From Flaviflexus massiliensis (GTDB lineage Bacteria > Actinomycetota > Actinomycetes > Actinomycetales > Actinomycetaceae): a stretch of 64,000 bases of DNA. The position numbers were made by a program, and so were the translations under genes. A model generated the notes under the pieces. That model saw nothing but the letters and a program-made list of their open reading frames with translations, ran no database searches and was not told the DNA's origin. Shown here one piece after another: positions 15,945-25,353 of the stretch; positions within the stretch are counted from its first letter, which is position 1; each line of letters begins with the position of its first letter. The DNA lies in contig NZ_LN831058.1 in the NCBI RefSeq assembly GCF_001375495.1, positions 516,768 through 580,767 of the forward strand. Direction: 5' to 3'.

Positions 15945-18900
15945 GACAGGCTTTCCTTCGCATCCCGCCGGGTCACTTCTTCCATACGAGTATCGTGCTG
16001 CGGGGTCGGAACATCCATTCCTTCATCATCCAGGCCTTCAACCTCGCCGTGGCGGTCAATCTCCGCACCCATGGAGCGCAAGATTTCGAGCACCAGCCCA
16101 ACAACAACGAGGTAAACACCAATATCGAAAATAACGGCGGTGGCGAACTTGACGTCCCCGAAGGCCGGCAACGTAAACTCAAACACCGCGCTCTGCAGGG
16201 TGGTGCCACCAAAGAAGATCGGCCCCAGTGCCGCAAGGGTTGCGACCGAGAGTCCCGTACCCATGAGAATACCGGGGTGCAGTGGGAGCGCGGCACCCAG
16301 CTCGTAGCGACCGCCCGCCAAGTACCTCATGACGAGAGCAATGCCGGCGAGCAGGCCGCCCGCGAAGCCACCACCGGGCAGATTGTGTCCCGCGAACAGG
16401 AGGAACAGGGAGCCGATGAGCATCGTGTGGTAGACGAGCCTCGTACCAACCTCGAGGATGACGGAGCGACGCTGAACTGCGAGGGTGTTGGCCGCAGGCA
16501 ACCACAGTTTGCGGCGTCCCGGCTCGAGTACGTGGTGGGCTTCCGCGTATTCGGCCTGCATCGCATCCTCACGGGAACGTATGAGCAGCGCCTGGGATTT
16601 TTCGTCTTCCTTCAAACGCCACACGTTGTTCTTCGTGCCGGGCCGAGCAATGTTGCGTAGCGGATCGATCTTGGCCTTCCTGTCACGAATGAACAGGAGC
16701 GAGGCAACACCGATCGCACAGGCCACGAGGACGGAGATTTCTCCCATCGTGTCCCAGGCACGAATGTCGACCAGGGTCACGTTGACAATGTTCTTGCCGT
16801 AACCAAACTCGTAGGCCTCGTCAGCGAACGAACTGGAAATCGGCTCGTGGTGGCGAGCATTCGCCGCGAAGAACGCAAACCCTGCCACGCAGATGCCGAC
16901 GATCGCACCGAGGCCGGCACGGGTCCAGCGCGAGGCGGCCATCGGCCTGTTCGAGAAGTAGGCCGGCAGCCGTCTCAGGACCAGCACGAGCACGACGAGG
17001 GTAATGGTTTCAACGAGGACCTGCGTGACCGCCAGATCCGGTGCCCCGTGCAGTTCGTAGATGAGGGCAACGCAGTATCCGGACAGACTCAGAAGCAGGA
17101 CTGCCTTGAGGCGCCTGCGAGCACGGGCTGCCAGGAGCGCCGAGATTGCCCCGATGGTGACGACCGGGACCTGCCACACAGTGTCAAACCACCGGTAGTC
17201 CAGATCGAGGTTCGTACCGCCAAGGACTAGTGCCGTCGTGCCTGCGAGGGCTGCAACGACCAGGGTGATCGACAGGTACATCGGTTGGGAGCCGGACTGG
17301 GTCCGGGCCGTCACATCAACGGCGAACAGTTCCAGGTTCACGACGATGCGCCGGTAGGCACCTTCGGCGGAGAACGGCACCGCAACCCTGCGCTGCACGG
17401 TTTCGATGGGGCGGCGGAGCGCAAAGAGAATGATGCCGCCAACGATGATGATTCCGGTCATGACCACCGGCAAACCAAATCCTGCCCACAGGGTCAGGTG
17501 GCCGGGCTCTCCCGGGTTCTGGTTAGCGTGATTGATGAGCAGGCCCTCCCACCAGGACGGGAAAAGTCCCAGCAGCAGGGAAGCACCCGCGAGGAGCACG
17601 GGAGGAGTGTTAATAATCCGGGACCGGTTCTTCAGCTCCGTGGGGGCAACACCCGGCTTGTCCCAGAAGCACCCCCACCAGAAACGCAGACCGTAGGCGA
17701 GGGTGAGCACCGAGCCGAGAACAATGATCCAGGCGACGACGAGGTCCTTTGTTCCGCCGAGCGTGAGGGCGTGGAGAGCGGCTTCCTTACCGACATAGCC
17801 AGCAAAGGGCGGGATACCTGCCATCGACAGCACACCAAACGCGCCGGCGATAGCGAGAAGCGGCTTGCGGCGACCAATGCCGGACAGTTCGCGCAGATCG
17901 CGCGTGCCCGCGGTCCAGTCGATGATGCCGACCACGAGGAAGAGGCAGGATTTAAACAGGGCGTGGGCGGTGAGAACCGCGAGTCCCGCGAGCGCCACTT
18001 CTGCTGTCCCGTATCCAACCAGCACCATCATGAAGCCCAGCTGGGAGACGGTGCCGTAGGCGAGGATTAGCTTCGTATCGTTCTGGCGCAGGGCCCGGTA
18101 TCCGCCGAGCACCATTGTGAGCAGTCCCGCGGGGATGATAACCCAATCCCAGGCCACTTCGTCAGCGAAGCCGGGTGCGAGGCGAGCAACGAGGTAGACA
18201 CCGGCTTTGACCATGGCCGCGGCATGCAAATAGGCGGAGGTCGGTGTTGGAGCTGCCATGGCTGCCAGGAGCCAGAAGTGGAAGGGGAAGATCGCGGACT
18301 TGGAGAGCGCACCGATGAGGATGAGAAAGAGGGCTGTCGAGACGTAGCCGGCACCGGTGCCCACCGGTGCGCCGTCCAGCAAGGTGCCGTTCGCACCGGC
18401 GTTCACGAGTTCCGTAAACGAGTACGAGCCGCCGGGAAGGGAGCCGAGCAGAATGATGCCACCAAGCATGGCAAGACCGCCCGCGGTTGTGACGATGATG
18501 GCTTCCATGGCGGCACGGCGGGATGCTCGACGGTCTCGATAGTGGCCGATCAGGAGGAAAGAGAAGACCGTGGTCAGCTCCCACATGGTGTACATGATGA
18601 GCGTGTTGTCGGTCGTGACGAGACCAAACATGGCTCCGGCGAATGCCACGAAGAATCCAGCGAATCTGCCCAGGCCTGAGGCCTTGCGGGAGAAGTAGCG
18701 GGCACAGTAGATGAGGACGAGGGCACCAACCCCATTGACGAGGAGCGCCATGATCCACGACAGGGTGTCGAGCCTGAAGTCAGCAACCAGCCCAAGCTGG
18801 GACACCCAGGTCATTGATTGCTGTGGGAAGTGCCCGTCCAGAACCGCGGGTGCCTGGGCGATCGTCCAGATGAGTCCGGCGAGGGGGACGAGTGCTGCGA

Positions 18901-18985
18901 CGAAGAATCCTTCGCGGCCCAGCCATTTCATTACGAACGGCATCAGTAACGCCACGATCATAAATGAAATGAATATCTGGATCAT
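15941..18985 (-). CDS. mrpA: Na+/H+ antiporter subunit A with fused MnhB domain
   Basis: This 1014-residue protein is the largest Mrp subunit. The N-terminal ~480 residues are NuoL-like (MYTMWELTTVFSFLLIGHY, FPFHFWLLAAMAAPTPTSAYLH), followed by the MbhE/D-like region. A C-terminal MnhB domain (about residues 840-990) contains HNLPGGGFAGGLLAG. This A-B fusion explains why no separate mrpB exists in the operon. The ribosome site GAGGAG precedes ATG 18985. It heads the six-gene mrpACDEFG operon; the complex exports Na+ in exchange for protons and supports pH and salt homeostasis. Confidence 0.93.
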   Translation of the reverse strand: MIQIFISFMIVALLMPFVMKWLGREGFFVAALVPLAGLIWTIAQAPAVLDGHFPQQSMTWVSQLGLVADFRLDTLSWIMALLVNGVGALVLIYCARYFSRKASGLGRFAGFFVAFAGAMFGLVTTDNTLIMYTMWELTTVFSFLLIGHYRDRRASRRAAMEAIIVTTAGGLAMLGGIILLGSLPGGSYSFTELVNAGANGTLLDGAPVGTGAGYVSTALFLILIGALSKSAIFPFHFWLLAAMAAPTPTSAYLHAAAMVKAGVYLVARLAPGFADEVAWDWVIIPAGLLTMVLGGYRALRQNDTKLILAYGTVSQLGFMMVLVGYGTAEVALAGLAVLTAHALFKSCLFLVVGIIDWTAGTRDLRELSGIGRRKPLLAIAGAFGVLSMAGIPPFAGYVGKEAALHALTLGGTKDLVVAWIIVLGSVLTLAYGLRFWWGCFWDKPGVAPTELKNRSRIINTPPVLLAGASLLLGLFPSWWEGLLINHANQNPGEPGHLTLWAGFGLPVVMTGIIIVGGIILFALRRPIETVQRRVAVPFSAEGAYRRIVVNLELFAVDVTARTQSGSQPMYLSITLVVAALAGTTALVLGGTNLDLDYRWFDTVWQVPVVTIGAISALLAARARRRLKAVLLLSLSGYCVALIYELHGAPDLAVTQVLVETITLVVLVLVLRRLPAYFSNRPMAASRWTRAGLGAIVGICVAGFAFFAANARHHEPISSSFADEAYEFGYGKNIVNVTLVDIRAWDTMGEISVLVACAIGVASLLFIRDRKAKIDPLRNIARPGTKNNVWRLKEDEKSQALLIRSREDAMQAEYAEAHHVLEPGRRKLWLPAANTLAVQRRSVILEVGTRLVYHTMLIGSLFLLFAGHNLPGGGFAGGLLAGIALVMRYLAGGRYELGAALPLHPGILMGTGLSVATLAALGPIFFGGTTLQSAVFEFTLPAFGDVKFATAVIFDIGVYLVVVGLVLEILRSMGAEIDRHGEVEGLDDEGMDVPTPQHDTRMEEVTRRDAKESLS

Positions 18986-19120
18986 TCACACTCCTCATGT
19001 CTTCCCTAGCCAATCCTAACTGACACCCCTACCCTTCCGTAGCCACTTGGTGCACTTCTTTAACTTGCCTCACTAAACAGGCTATTTTGGAGGTAGTTTC
19101 AATTCGTTCGAAAGGCCGTC

Positions 19121-21313
19121 GTGTTCCCTACCTGGTCACTCATCCCTGTCGGCATTGCGTGCCTCATCAGCTTCGGATTTTTCGGGCGCGGTCTGTGGAG
19201 AATTGTTACGGTCACAAGGATGGGGTCCTCCGCTCCCGGGAGGCTCACGCCCGTGGGTCTCAGGTTGTCGATGGTCGTTCGAGAGGTCCTCAGTCACTCA
19301 GCATTCCAGGGCAGGCCGTGGGTGAAATTCGCGCACTTGTGCGTGATGCTGTCCTTCCCCGCCCTGTTCTTCACCCTCATCACTGCCTTTATGCAGCTGA
19401 CAAACCCCGTGTGGGCGCTGCCCATCATTGGTCATTGGGCACCGTGGGAATGGGGGACCGAGATTTTGGCATGGGCCGGTTTGATTGGCGGCCTCTACCT
19501 CACGTGGGTGCGGACCCGGACCGGCCGGGCCAACACTCCCAGCGAGACCTTGGCGAGCGGGGATGGGATGCCACGAACGTCCCGGTTCTTCGGCTCCACC
19601 AACTGGCAGGCCCGCTACGTCGAGTTCACGATCGTCGGAGTCGTTGCCTGCGTGCTTCTCATTCGAGCAGCCGAATACGCCTACCTGTCCGGAACCGATT
19701 ACGCCACGCTCGCGCACTTCCCGACCACGGCCTGGCTCGGCTCGCTCCTCAGCTCCCTCTCTCTCGGCGCCCTCGGTTGGCTCATCACGATCACCGCCCT
19801 TTTCAAGCTCGTACTGTCCCTGTCCTGGCTGGTTGTCGTTGGGCTCGTCCCCTCCATGGGAGTCGCCTGGCACCGCTTCCTTGCCCTCGTCAACGTGTAC
19901 GCGAAAACGAACATTGATGGCTCGAAGGCACTGGGTGCCCTGCCGAACCTGATCGTCGATGGAAAACCGCTACGGATGGACACGATTGAGGAGCTGGATG
20001 AGGATGCTCAACTTGGCATCTCCACCGTGTCCGACATTTCCTGGAAGGGCCTGCTCGACACGGCAACCTGCACAGAATGTGGTAGGTGCCAGGACCTGTG
20101 CCCCGCATGGAACTCCGCCAAGCCACTCTCTCCCAAACTTCTCGTCACCACTGTGCGTGATCACGCTTTTGCCTCCGCCCCCTTCGCAAGGGCAGCGATG
20201 AGCATGGAGGAAGCCCACAGCGGTGACTTGCTGGGGGCGATGATGGATGCGGGAGCGGCAGGAGATAATCCGGAACGCGGACCAGATGCGCCTCTCATGC
20301 CAAACGTCATCACTCCCGACGTGCTGTGGGCGTGCACCATGTGCGGTGCATGCGTCGACCAGTGCCCGGTCGATATCGAACATCTCGATCTCGTGGTCGG
20401 TTTGCGCCGTCACCAGACACTCATGGAATCCACCTTCCCGAGCGAGCTGGGCAAGATGTTCACAGGCATGGAAAACAAGGGCAATCCGTGGGGCCTCAAC
20501 CCGCGCAAGCGACTCGACTGGGCCAAGGGATTGGACTTCCCCGTTCCCCAAATCGGACCCGATGTGGACAGTGCGGACGAGGTCGACTACCTGTTCTGGG
20601 TGGGATGCGCCGGCGCCTATGACGACCGTGCGAAGAAGACCACGGCAGCGGTGGCCGAACTCCTCCACACGGCAGGCGTTTCGTTCGCGGTCTTGGGTGA
20701 CGGCGAGTCGTGCACGGGCGACCCGGCACGCCGTGCCGGCAACGAAGTGCTATTCCAGATGCTGGCAGAACAAAACATCGACACACTCAACGAAGTTGGG
20801 GCAACAAAGATCGTGGTTTCGTGCGCCCACTGTTTCAACACGATCGCGAAAGAATACCCGGAGCTTGGTGGCACCTACGAGGTTGTGCACCACACCCAAC
20901 TTCTCAACCGTCTTGTTCGGGAAGGCTTGCTCACCCCCGTCCCACCCAAGCCGGAAGAACGCAAATCCATCACCTACCACGACCCCTGCTTCCTCGGCCG
21001 CCACAACAAGATCTACAACGCACCCCGTGAACTACTTGGTGACGTGAAGGAAATGGAGCTGAACCGCGAGCGCGCCATGTGCTGCGGGGCGGGTGGTGCG
21101 CACGCCTTCTTCGAGGACAAGAACGGTGAATCGATTAGCGGCATGCGCACCCGCCAGGCCATGGCCACGGGTGCCGAAGTCATCGCAACGGCGTGCCCGT
21201 TTTGCACAACCATGCTGAACGACGGGGTGCGTGGCGAGAAGGCCAACATCGAGGTGAAGGACGTGTCTCTCCTCATCCTCGAGGGTGTGAGGCGCGGTCA
21301 GGACTCCTCCTGA
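19121..21313 (+). CDS. Membrane heterodisulfide-reductase-like Fe-S oxidoreductase
   Basis: This 730-residue protein has an N-terminal NarI-like membrane part of about six helices (residues 1-250). A ferredoxin-type domain follows with two [4Fe-4S] motifs, CTECGRCQDLCP (about residue 316) and CTMCGACVDQCP (about 404), and then two CCG cysteine-rich domains (CAHCFNTIAKEYP; MCCGAGGAH; ACPFC). This matches the actinobacterial family of HdrD-like proteins (Rv0338c type), thought to pass electrons between the quinone pool and soluble carriers; the physiological partner is not known. It starts at GTG 19121 behind AAAGG. It is divergent from mrpA with a 135-base shared promoter region and ends before a 36-bp palindrome. 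Confidence 0.85.
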   Translation: MFPTWSLIPVGIACLISFGFFGRGLWRIVTVTRMGSSAPGRLTPVGLRLSMVVREVLSHSAFQGRPWVKFAHLCVMLSFPALFFTLITAFMQLTNPVWALPIIGHWAPWEWGTEILAWAGLIGGLYLTWVRTRTGRANTPSETLASGDGMPRTSRFFGSTNWQARYVEFTIVGVVACVLLIRAAEYAYLSGTDYATLAHFPTTAWLGSLLSSLSLGALGWLITITALFKLVLSLSWLVVVGLVPSMGVAWHRFLALVNVYAKTNIDGSKALGALPNLIVDGKPLRMDTIEELDEDAQLGISTVSDISWKGLLDTATCTECGRCQDLCPAWNSAKPLSPKLLVTTVRDHAFASAPFARAAMSMEEAHSGDLLGAMMDAGAAGDNPERGPDAPLMPNVITPDVLWACTMCGACVDQCPVDIEHLDLVVGLRRHQTLMESTFPSELGKMFTGMENKGNPWGLNPRKRLDWAKGLDFPVPQIGPDVDSADEVDYLFWVGCAGAYDDRAKKTTAAVAELLHTAGVSFAVLGDGESCTGDPARRAGNEVLFQMLAEQNIDTLNEVGATKIVVSCAHCFNTIAKEYPELGGTYEVVHHTQLLNRLVREGLLTPVPPKPEERKSITYHDPCFLGRHNKIYNAPRELLGDVKEMELNRERAMCCGAGGAHAFFEDKNGESISGMRTRQAMATGAEVIATACPFCTTMLNDGVRGEKANIEVKDVSLLILEGVRRGQDSS

Positions 21314-21385
21314 CAGTTGGTATTTGTAACAGTCAGGAGCGGAGCTCCTCAAAGCTGTGAAGATCACACACTGAGTTTGAGGACG

Positions 21386-21421
21386 TTGAAGGGGAGATGG
21401 AATATTCCATCTCCCCTTCAA
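21386..21421. terminator. Bidirectional terminator, perfect 36-bp palindrome
   Basis: An 18-base half-site repeated exactly in inverted orientation around a central AATATT. It lies between two convergent genes and can terminate both. Confidence 0.85.
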
Positions 21422-21466
21422 TCACGTCTCACGGAAGTGACTTTGACCTGCCGTGCGGCATTCTCG

Positions 21467-22684
21467 TTACAGCAGTCCTGCTTCTTCTCGCATTTCGCAG
21501 GTTGCTGCCGCGTAGTCGGTGCGGCCACCGCACGTGGTTGCGAGGTCTTCATATTCTGAGCCAAGGGGTGATTCCCAGTAGAGGTCGTCACAGGCAACCA
21601 TGTCGCCACCCTCGCACGCATCGTACAGCTCGTCGAGTGCGGCATCGTCACCGTAGTTGCTGCCTTCGCTGGTGTCAGTGTCCCCGCCCGAAAGGTCCCC
21701 GATTTCACAGCTACCGTACATCTTCTCGGTTTCAGTTCCACCGCATGAGTTAGCAAAGTCTTCGTATTCGGTGTCGTAGCCGGAGTTGTAGTAGAGCTCA
21801 TCGCAGGCAGCCATGTCCCCACCACCGCAAGCATCGTAGAGTGCATCCAGTTCAGGATCGGAACCGTAGGAACCGCGCTCGTCGCTGGAGGTTGTCTCAT
21901 CACCGCCCGGTTCGGTAGTTTCGGGATCAGTCGTGTGAGGCGCAGTCGTTTTTGGACCGGTCTCTAAGGTTTCGAGGCTCTCAGATTCCGTCGTCTTTTC
22001 ATCCGAACTCTCGCCACCAATAACACCGGTGGCAAAGAGAATGCCAACCACGACTGCCGCAATGAGGATCACGCCGAGCACAATCCAAGCGATGAGTGGG
22101 CCCTTGCCCTTGTTGGGCGGCTGACCGTATCCGCCACCACCGTACGGAGGCTGGCCACCGTAGCCTCCGCCGTAGGTGTTGTCCTGACCGTGCTGATTGC
22201 CGTAGCTGGGCTGGGAAGGCGGGTAGGAGGCAGGCGTCTGTCCGTAGCCACCGCCGTACTGGTTCTGGGAATTTTGCTGGGAGTACTGCTGGCCGTAACT
22301 GCCTTGACCATAGTCCTGGCCCGGGTTGTACTGCTGGGTGTTGTAGTTCTGCCCCTGACCGTACTGGCTCGCACCAAAGGCCTGACTTTCGCCCTGGCCG
22401 TACCCCTGCGCCTGGAACTCCTGCGCGCTGTTCGGATTGTAGGGGTTTTGTCCGGCCTCGGGAGCGCTACTCGCTTGGAAAGACTGCGTGTCCTGCCCAC
22501 CCCATTGCTGGGGAGCTTCAGGCGCACTGCTTGTCGGGAAGGCTTGGGTCTCCTGGTTTCCCCACTGCTGGGGTGCCTCGTTTGCGGAGCCGGCACCCTG
22601 GCCACCGTATTGACCTTGGTCGGGTCCCTGTTCAGGCTGATTGCCATCGTCTTCGGGTCTGCGCCCGCCATAAAATTCTGACAT
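21467..22684 (-). CDS. Gln/Gly/Tyr-rich membrane protein with exported four-Cys repeats (copy 1)
   Basis: This 405-residue protein has three regions. Residues 1-190 are low-complexity, made of Gln, Gly, Tyr, Asn and Pro with repeats such as QQWGGQDTQSF and GQGQNYNTQQYNPGQ. One membrane helix (about residues 198-222) follows after a basic GKGKGP. After it come an acidic Thr/Ser/Glu linker and two copies of a ~50-residue module, LYDACGGGDMAACDELY...EYEDFANSCGG, each with four Cys. The Cys-rich tail should be outside the cell. No catalytic signature is seen. ATG 22684 is chosen because GGAGG precedes it at the same distance as in the paralogue at 23107-24318. Confidence 0.8.
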   Translation of the reverse strand: MSEFYGGRRPEDDGNQPEQGPDQGQYGGQGAGSANEAPQQWGNQETQAFPTSSAPEAPQQWGGQDTQSFQASSAPEAGQNPYNPNSAQEFQAQGYGQGESQAFGASQYGQGQNYNTQQYNPGQDYGQGSYGQQYSQQNSQNQYGGGYGQTPASYPPSQPSYGNQHGQDNTYGGGYGGQPPYGGGGYGQPPNKGKGPLIAWIVLGVILIAAVVVGILFATGVIGGESSDEKTTESESLETLETGPKTTAPHTTDPETTEPGGDETTSSDERGSYGSDPELDALYDACGGGDMAACDELYYNSGYDTEYEDFANSCGGTETEKMYGSCEIGDLSGGDTDTSEGSNYGDDAALDELYDACEGGDMVACDDLYWESPLGSEYEDLATTCGGRTDYAAATCEMREEAGLL

Positions 22685-22745
22685 GTCGTTTTCCTCCACC
22701 TGAGCAGGCTTGCATGTTCTGGGCTAATTTCCTTGCCAGGATACA
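22684..22745 (-). repeat. Conserved leader block, copy 1
   Basis: The 62 bases ending at the start codon closely resemble 24319-24380, including an identical 19-base stretch at 22727-22745 and the GGAGG ribosome site. The shared block shows that the duplication included the upstream control region. Confidence 0.7.
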
Positions 22746-23005
22746 TGCCATAAGCAAGATATTTGCGGGGAGCTGTGCATATTCTTATGAAACCCTGGGT
22801 AGCACTTCCCTCAGTGCATGACGGTCAGGATAAAGAAGCTGAAGGATCCACACGCGAATCCATCCACTTCCCCTACTGATCACGACACCTACATCCCACC
22901 CCATTCTGAATTCCTAGTTCCAGGCGGCAGGTAAGGGAGAACGAAGCTGGAATATATTCGATAGCTACTCATCGGATCACGTGGAACAAGCGATTTAGAT
23001 ACGGC
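22746..23005. other. Intergenic region upstream of copy 1
   Basis: About 260 bases between the conserved leader of copy 1 and the terminator of copy 2. No gene, tRNA or further repeat is seen. Confidence 0.5.
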
Positions 23006-23047
23006 GGAGGGGCGGGATGCAACCGCTCGATTGCATCCCGCCCCTCC
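23006..23047 (-). terminator. Strong terminator hairpin after copy 2
   Basis: A 17-bp perfect GC-rich stem with an eight-base loop, 60 bases past the stop of the minus-strand gene ending at 23107. Confidence 0.8.
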
Positions 23048-23106
23048 TCCGTTGTGAGCTGACGAACTCGTTGTAAGTTTGACGCGACTACCCGATGACG
23101 CTGCCG

Positions 23107-24318
23107 CTATGGGAGGAGCTCACCCTGGCAAGCGGTAACAGCATCGTTGAATGCAGTCTGGTCTTCGAAGGCCATCTGGTCTTGCTGGTTCGCGATGGAT
23201 TCGAGGGTCGCGGGAGAAACCACGTCGTATACCTCGTCAACAATGCAGGTGTAGTAGCTGTTGAGCTGTTCACCGGAGATACCGGCAGCTTCCACCATTT
23301 CGACGGTGACGCCATAGTCCTCGAGAATCACTGCCATGCCATCAATAACATCTTGCTTTGCGGGCTTCTCACCCGCAGTGTCTGTCCCACTGTCCGTCCC
23401 AGTATCGCCACCCGTAATGTCTCCCCAGTCGCACATGCCGTACTGGTTGCCACTTTCGGTGCCACCACAGGTGTTACCGAATTCTTCGTACTCGGTGCCG
23501 AGCCCAGAGGAGAAGTAGAGATCATCGCAGGCAGCCATGTCCCCGCCACCACACGCGTCATAGAGCGCATCCATTTCAGGATCGGAACCGTAGGAACCAT
23601 CGTCGCCCGACGGGTCTGTGGTTTCATTGCCCGATGTGTCTGGTCCAAGCGATGGAACCTGGGGCACGCTGTGGCCCGAAGGGTCTGAACTCGGATCTTG
23701 AGACTGCGTAGTTTCGGTACCCGATGACTCTTCCTCGGAATCATCACCACCAATAACACCGGTAGCAAAGAGGATGCCAACAACGGCTGCGGCAAGGAGG
23801 ATCACGCCAAGTACGATCCACGCAATGAGAGGGCCCTTACCCTTTTTCGGTGGTTGCCCATAACCACCTTCATCGTAGGGAGGCTGACCACCGTAGCCGT
23901 CACCGTAGTGACCCTGGCCGTACTGTGGCTGTCCCTGCGAAGGCGGGTACGTAGCGGGTTGCTGACCGTAGCCACCGCCGTACTGGTTCTGTGAATTCTG
24001 CTGACCGTAGCCCTGCTGATTGTACTGCTGGGTGTTGTAGTTCTGCCCTTGACCGTACTGGTTTACACCAAAAGCTTGAGTTTCACCCTGGCCGTACCCC
24101 TGCGCCTGGAACTGCTGAGTGCTGTTCGGGTTGTAGGGGTTCTGCCCGGCTTCGGGACCGCTACTTGCTTGGAAAGATTGGGTGTCCTGCCCACCCCATT
24201 GCTGGGGAGCTTCGTGTGCGGACCCGGCACCCTGGCCACCGTACTGCCCCTGGTCACCACCCTGCTCGGGCCTGTTGCTCTCATTCTCCGGGCGGCGCCC
24301 ACCATAATTCTCTGACAT
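23107..24318 (-). CDS. Gln/Gly/Tyr-rich membrane protein with exported Cys-rich tail (copy 2)
   Basis: This 403-residue tandem paralogue of the gene at 21467-22684 shares the Gln/Gly/Tyr-rich N terminus and an almost identical membrane helix block GKGPLIAWIVLGVILLAA. It also has one four-Cys module MDALYDACGGGDMAACDDLY. In place of the second module it carries a different ~85-residue domain with two Cys (YYTCIVDEVYD ... TACQGELLP). The repeat number and tail have therefore changed since duplication. ATG 24318 has a GGAGG site. Function unknown; the architecture resembles actinobacterial single-pass proteins with disordered cytoplasmic tails. Confidence 0.8.
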   Translation of the reverse strand: MSENYGGRRPENESNRPEQGGDQGQYGGQGAGSAHEAPQQWGGQDTQSFQASSGPEAGQNPYNPNSTQQFQAQGYGQGETQAFGVNQYGQGQNYNTQQYNQQGYGQQNSQNQYGGGYGQQPATYPPSQGQPQYGQGHYGDGYGGQPPYDEGGYGQPPKKGKGPLIAWIVLGVILLAAAVVGILFATGVIGGDDSEEESSGTETTQSQDPSSDPSGHSVPQVPSLGPDTSGNETTDPSGDDGSYGSDPEMDALYDACGGGDMAACDDLYFSSGLGTEYEEFGNTCGGTESGNQYGMCDWGDITGGDTGTDSGTDTAGEKPAKQDVIDGMAVILEDYGVTVEMVEAAGISGEQLNSYYTCIVDEVYDVVSPATLESIANQQDQMAFEDQTAFNDAVTACQGELLP

Positions 24319-24380
24319 GTCTCTTGCCTCCGCCTCAGCAGGCCTACATGGTCATGGGCTCATTTCCTTGCCAGGATACA
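24319..24380 (-). repeat. Conserved leader block, copy 2
   Basis: Counterpart of 22684-22745. The 19 identical bases are at 24362-24380, at almost the same distance from the start codon as in copy 1. Confidence 0.7.
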
Positions 24381-24567
24381 GCCCATCACCACGATTATTG
24401 AGGAGTGTCAATTGAATTCTGAACATTTCCTGGGACAGAACTTCCCTTACCCCGAGCGGATTCCTTTCGGCGACGCGACATAACCAATAATTTTGCGATA
24501 TTGGTCAGCGGTCAACTACCCGCTATTTGCCCGGCATCACGCCAATAGGTCCCTCTCGTGAGAGACT

Positions 24568-25149
24568 CTAGTCAGCAATGGTTGTGCGGTGGAAGTTCAT
24601 CCACGACCGGGATGCGGTTGGGCCCCTCTGTCCCTGGTAGCGGGATCCGCTCGCTCCAGCACCGTAGGGTGCTTCGGCGGGTGATGAGAGCTGGAAGAAG
24701 CAGAGTTGCCCGATCTTCATACCCGGGTAGAGCTTGATGGGCATGGTTGCCGTATTCGAAAGCTCGAGCGTGATGTGACCAGTGAAACCAGGGTCAATAA
24801 ACCCTGCGGTCGAGTGGGTCAGGAGCCCGAGTCGACCGAGAGAGGACTTGCCTTCCAGCCGTGCAGCAATATCATCGGGCAGAGTCACCTGTTCGTAGGT
24901 TGCACCGAGAACAAACTCACCCGGGTGAAGAACGAACGGCTCTTCTCCCCCAACATCCACCAGCCTCGTCAGATCCGTCTGCTCCTCGGCAGGGTCAATA
25001 ACCGGGTAGCGGTGATTGTCGAACATGCGGAAGAACCGATCAAGCCGCACATCGAGCGACGAGGGCTGAACGAAGTCCGGGTGCCACGGATCGATCTTGA
25101 TCCGCCTAGCGTCGATCTGGGAACGAATATCTCTATCTGAAAGCAACAC
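24568..25149 (-). CDS. dcd: dCTP deaminase (probably bifunctional dCTP deaminase/dUTPase)
   Basis: This 193-residue enzyme converts dCTP to dUTP, and in the closely similar mycobacterial form also to dUMP. The active-site block [20 protein letters not shown] and the following [14 protein letters not shown] are very like the bifunctional type, as is the [13 protein letters not shown] stretch. Family proteins start with (M/V)LLSDRDI, which fixes GTG 25149; the longer in-frame reading runs back through the tRNA gene and is not real. A CAGACT hexamer six bases before GTG suggests a leaderless mRNA. It is divergent from tRNA-Gly. Confidence 0.92.
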   Translation of the reverse strand: MLLSDRDIRSQIDARRIKIDPWHPDFVQPSSLDVRLDRFFRMFDNHRYPVIDPAEEQTDLTRLVDVGGEEPFVLHPGEFVLGATYEQVTLPDDIAARLEGKSSLGRLGLLTHSTAGFIDPGFTGHITLELSNTATMPIKLYPGMKIGQLCFFQLSSPAEAPYGAGASGSRYQGQRGPTASRSWMNFHRTTIAD

Positions 25150-25155
25150 ATGTAG

Positions 25156-25161
25156 AGTCTG
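25156..25161 (-). promoter_or_regulatory. Leaderless -10 element of dcd
   Basis: CAGACT on the minus strand, six bases before GTG 25149. The same hexamer and spacing precede the VIT1-family gene at 60848. Confidence 0.5.
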
Positions 25162-25269
25162 CCAGAATCGGCCAGGAACTTCGTACCTTGCCATTGATCG
25201 GAAGCCTGCACGACAGCGGTTTCCCTGTTTTGAGAATCCCGGTTCACGGGGAGTACAGTTAAAGTTCAC

Positions 25270-25343
25270 GCGGGTGTAGTTCAATGGTAGAACTCCAGCT
25301 TCCCAAGCTGGTAGCGCGGGTTCGATTCCCGTCACCCGCTCCA
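25270..25343 (+). tRNA. tRNA-Gly (anticodon CCC)
   Basis: A complete cloverleaf can be drawn. The acceptor stem is GCGGGTG/CACCCGC, the D-arm has TAGTTCAATGGTA, the anticodon stem is CCAGC/GCTGG with loop TTCCCAA, and the T-arm is CGGG-TTCGATT-CCCG. The discriminator T is followed by an encoded CCA at 25341-25343. An intrinsic terminator follows. Confidence 0.95.
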
Positions 25344-25353
25344 CTTTTGAGTC

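Noticed and set aside
17285-18070. 261-codon plus-strand frame inside mrpA
   Set aside because: Shadow of mrpA, which shows unbroken NuoL-like sequence here; the frame is highly charged and low in hydrophobic content.
21386-21421. Palindrome considered as an insertion-sequence end or attachment site
   Set aside because: No transposase and no target duplication; its place between convergent genes and the similar palindromes elsewhere fit terminators.
22200-24250. Minisatellite or CRISPR-like repeats in the two paralogous genes
   Set aside because: The repeats are codon-level Gln/Gly/Tyr repeats within open frames, unequal in length and without spacers; no CRISPR array is present.
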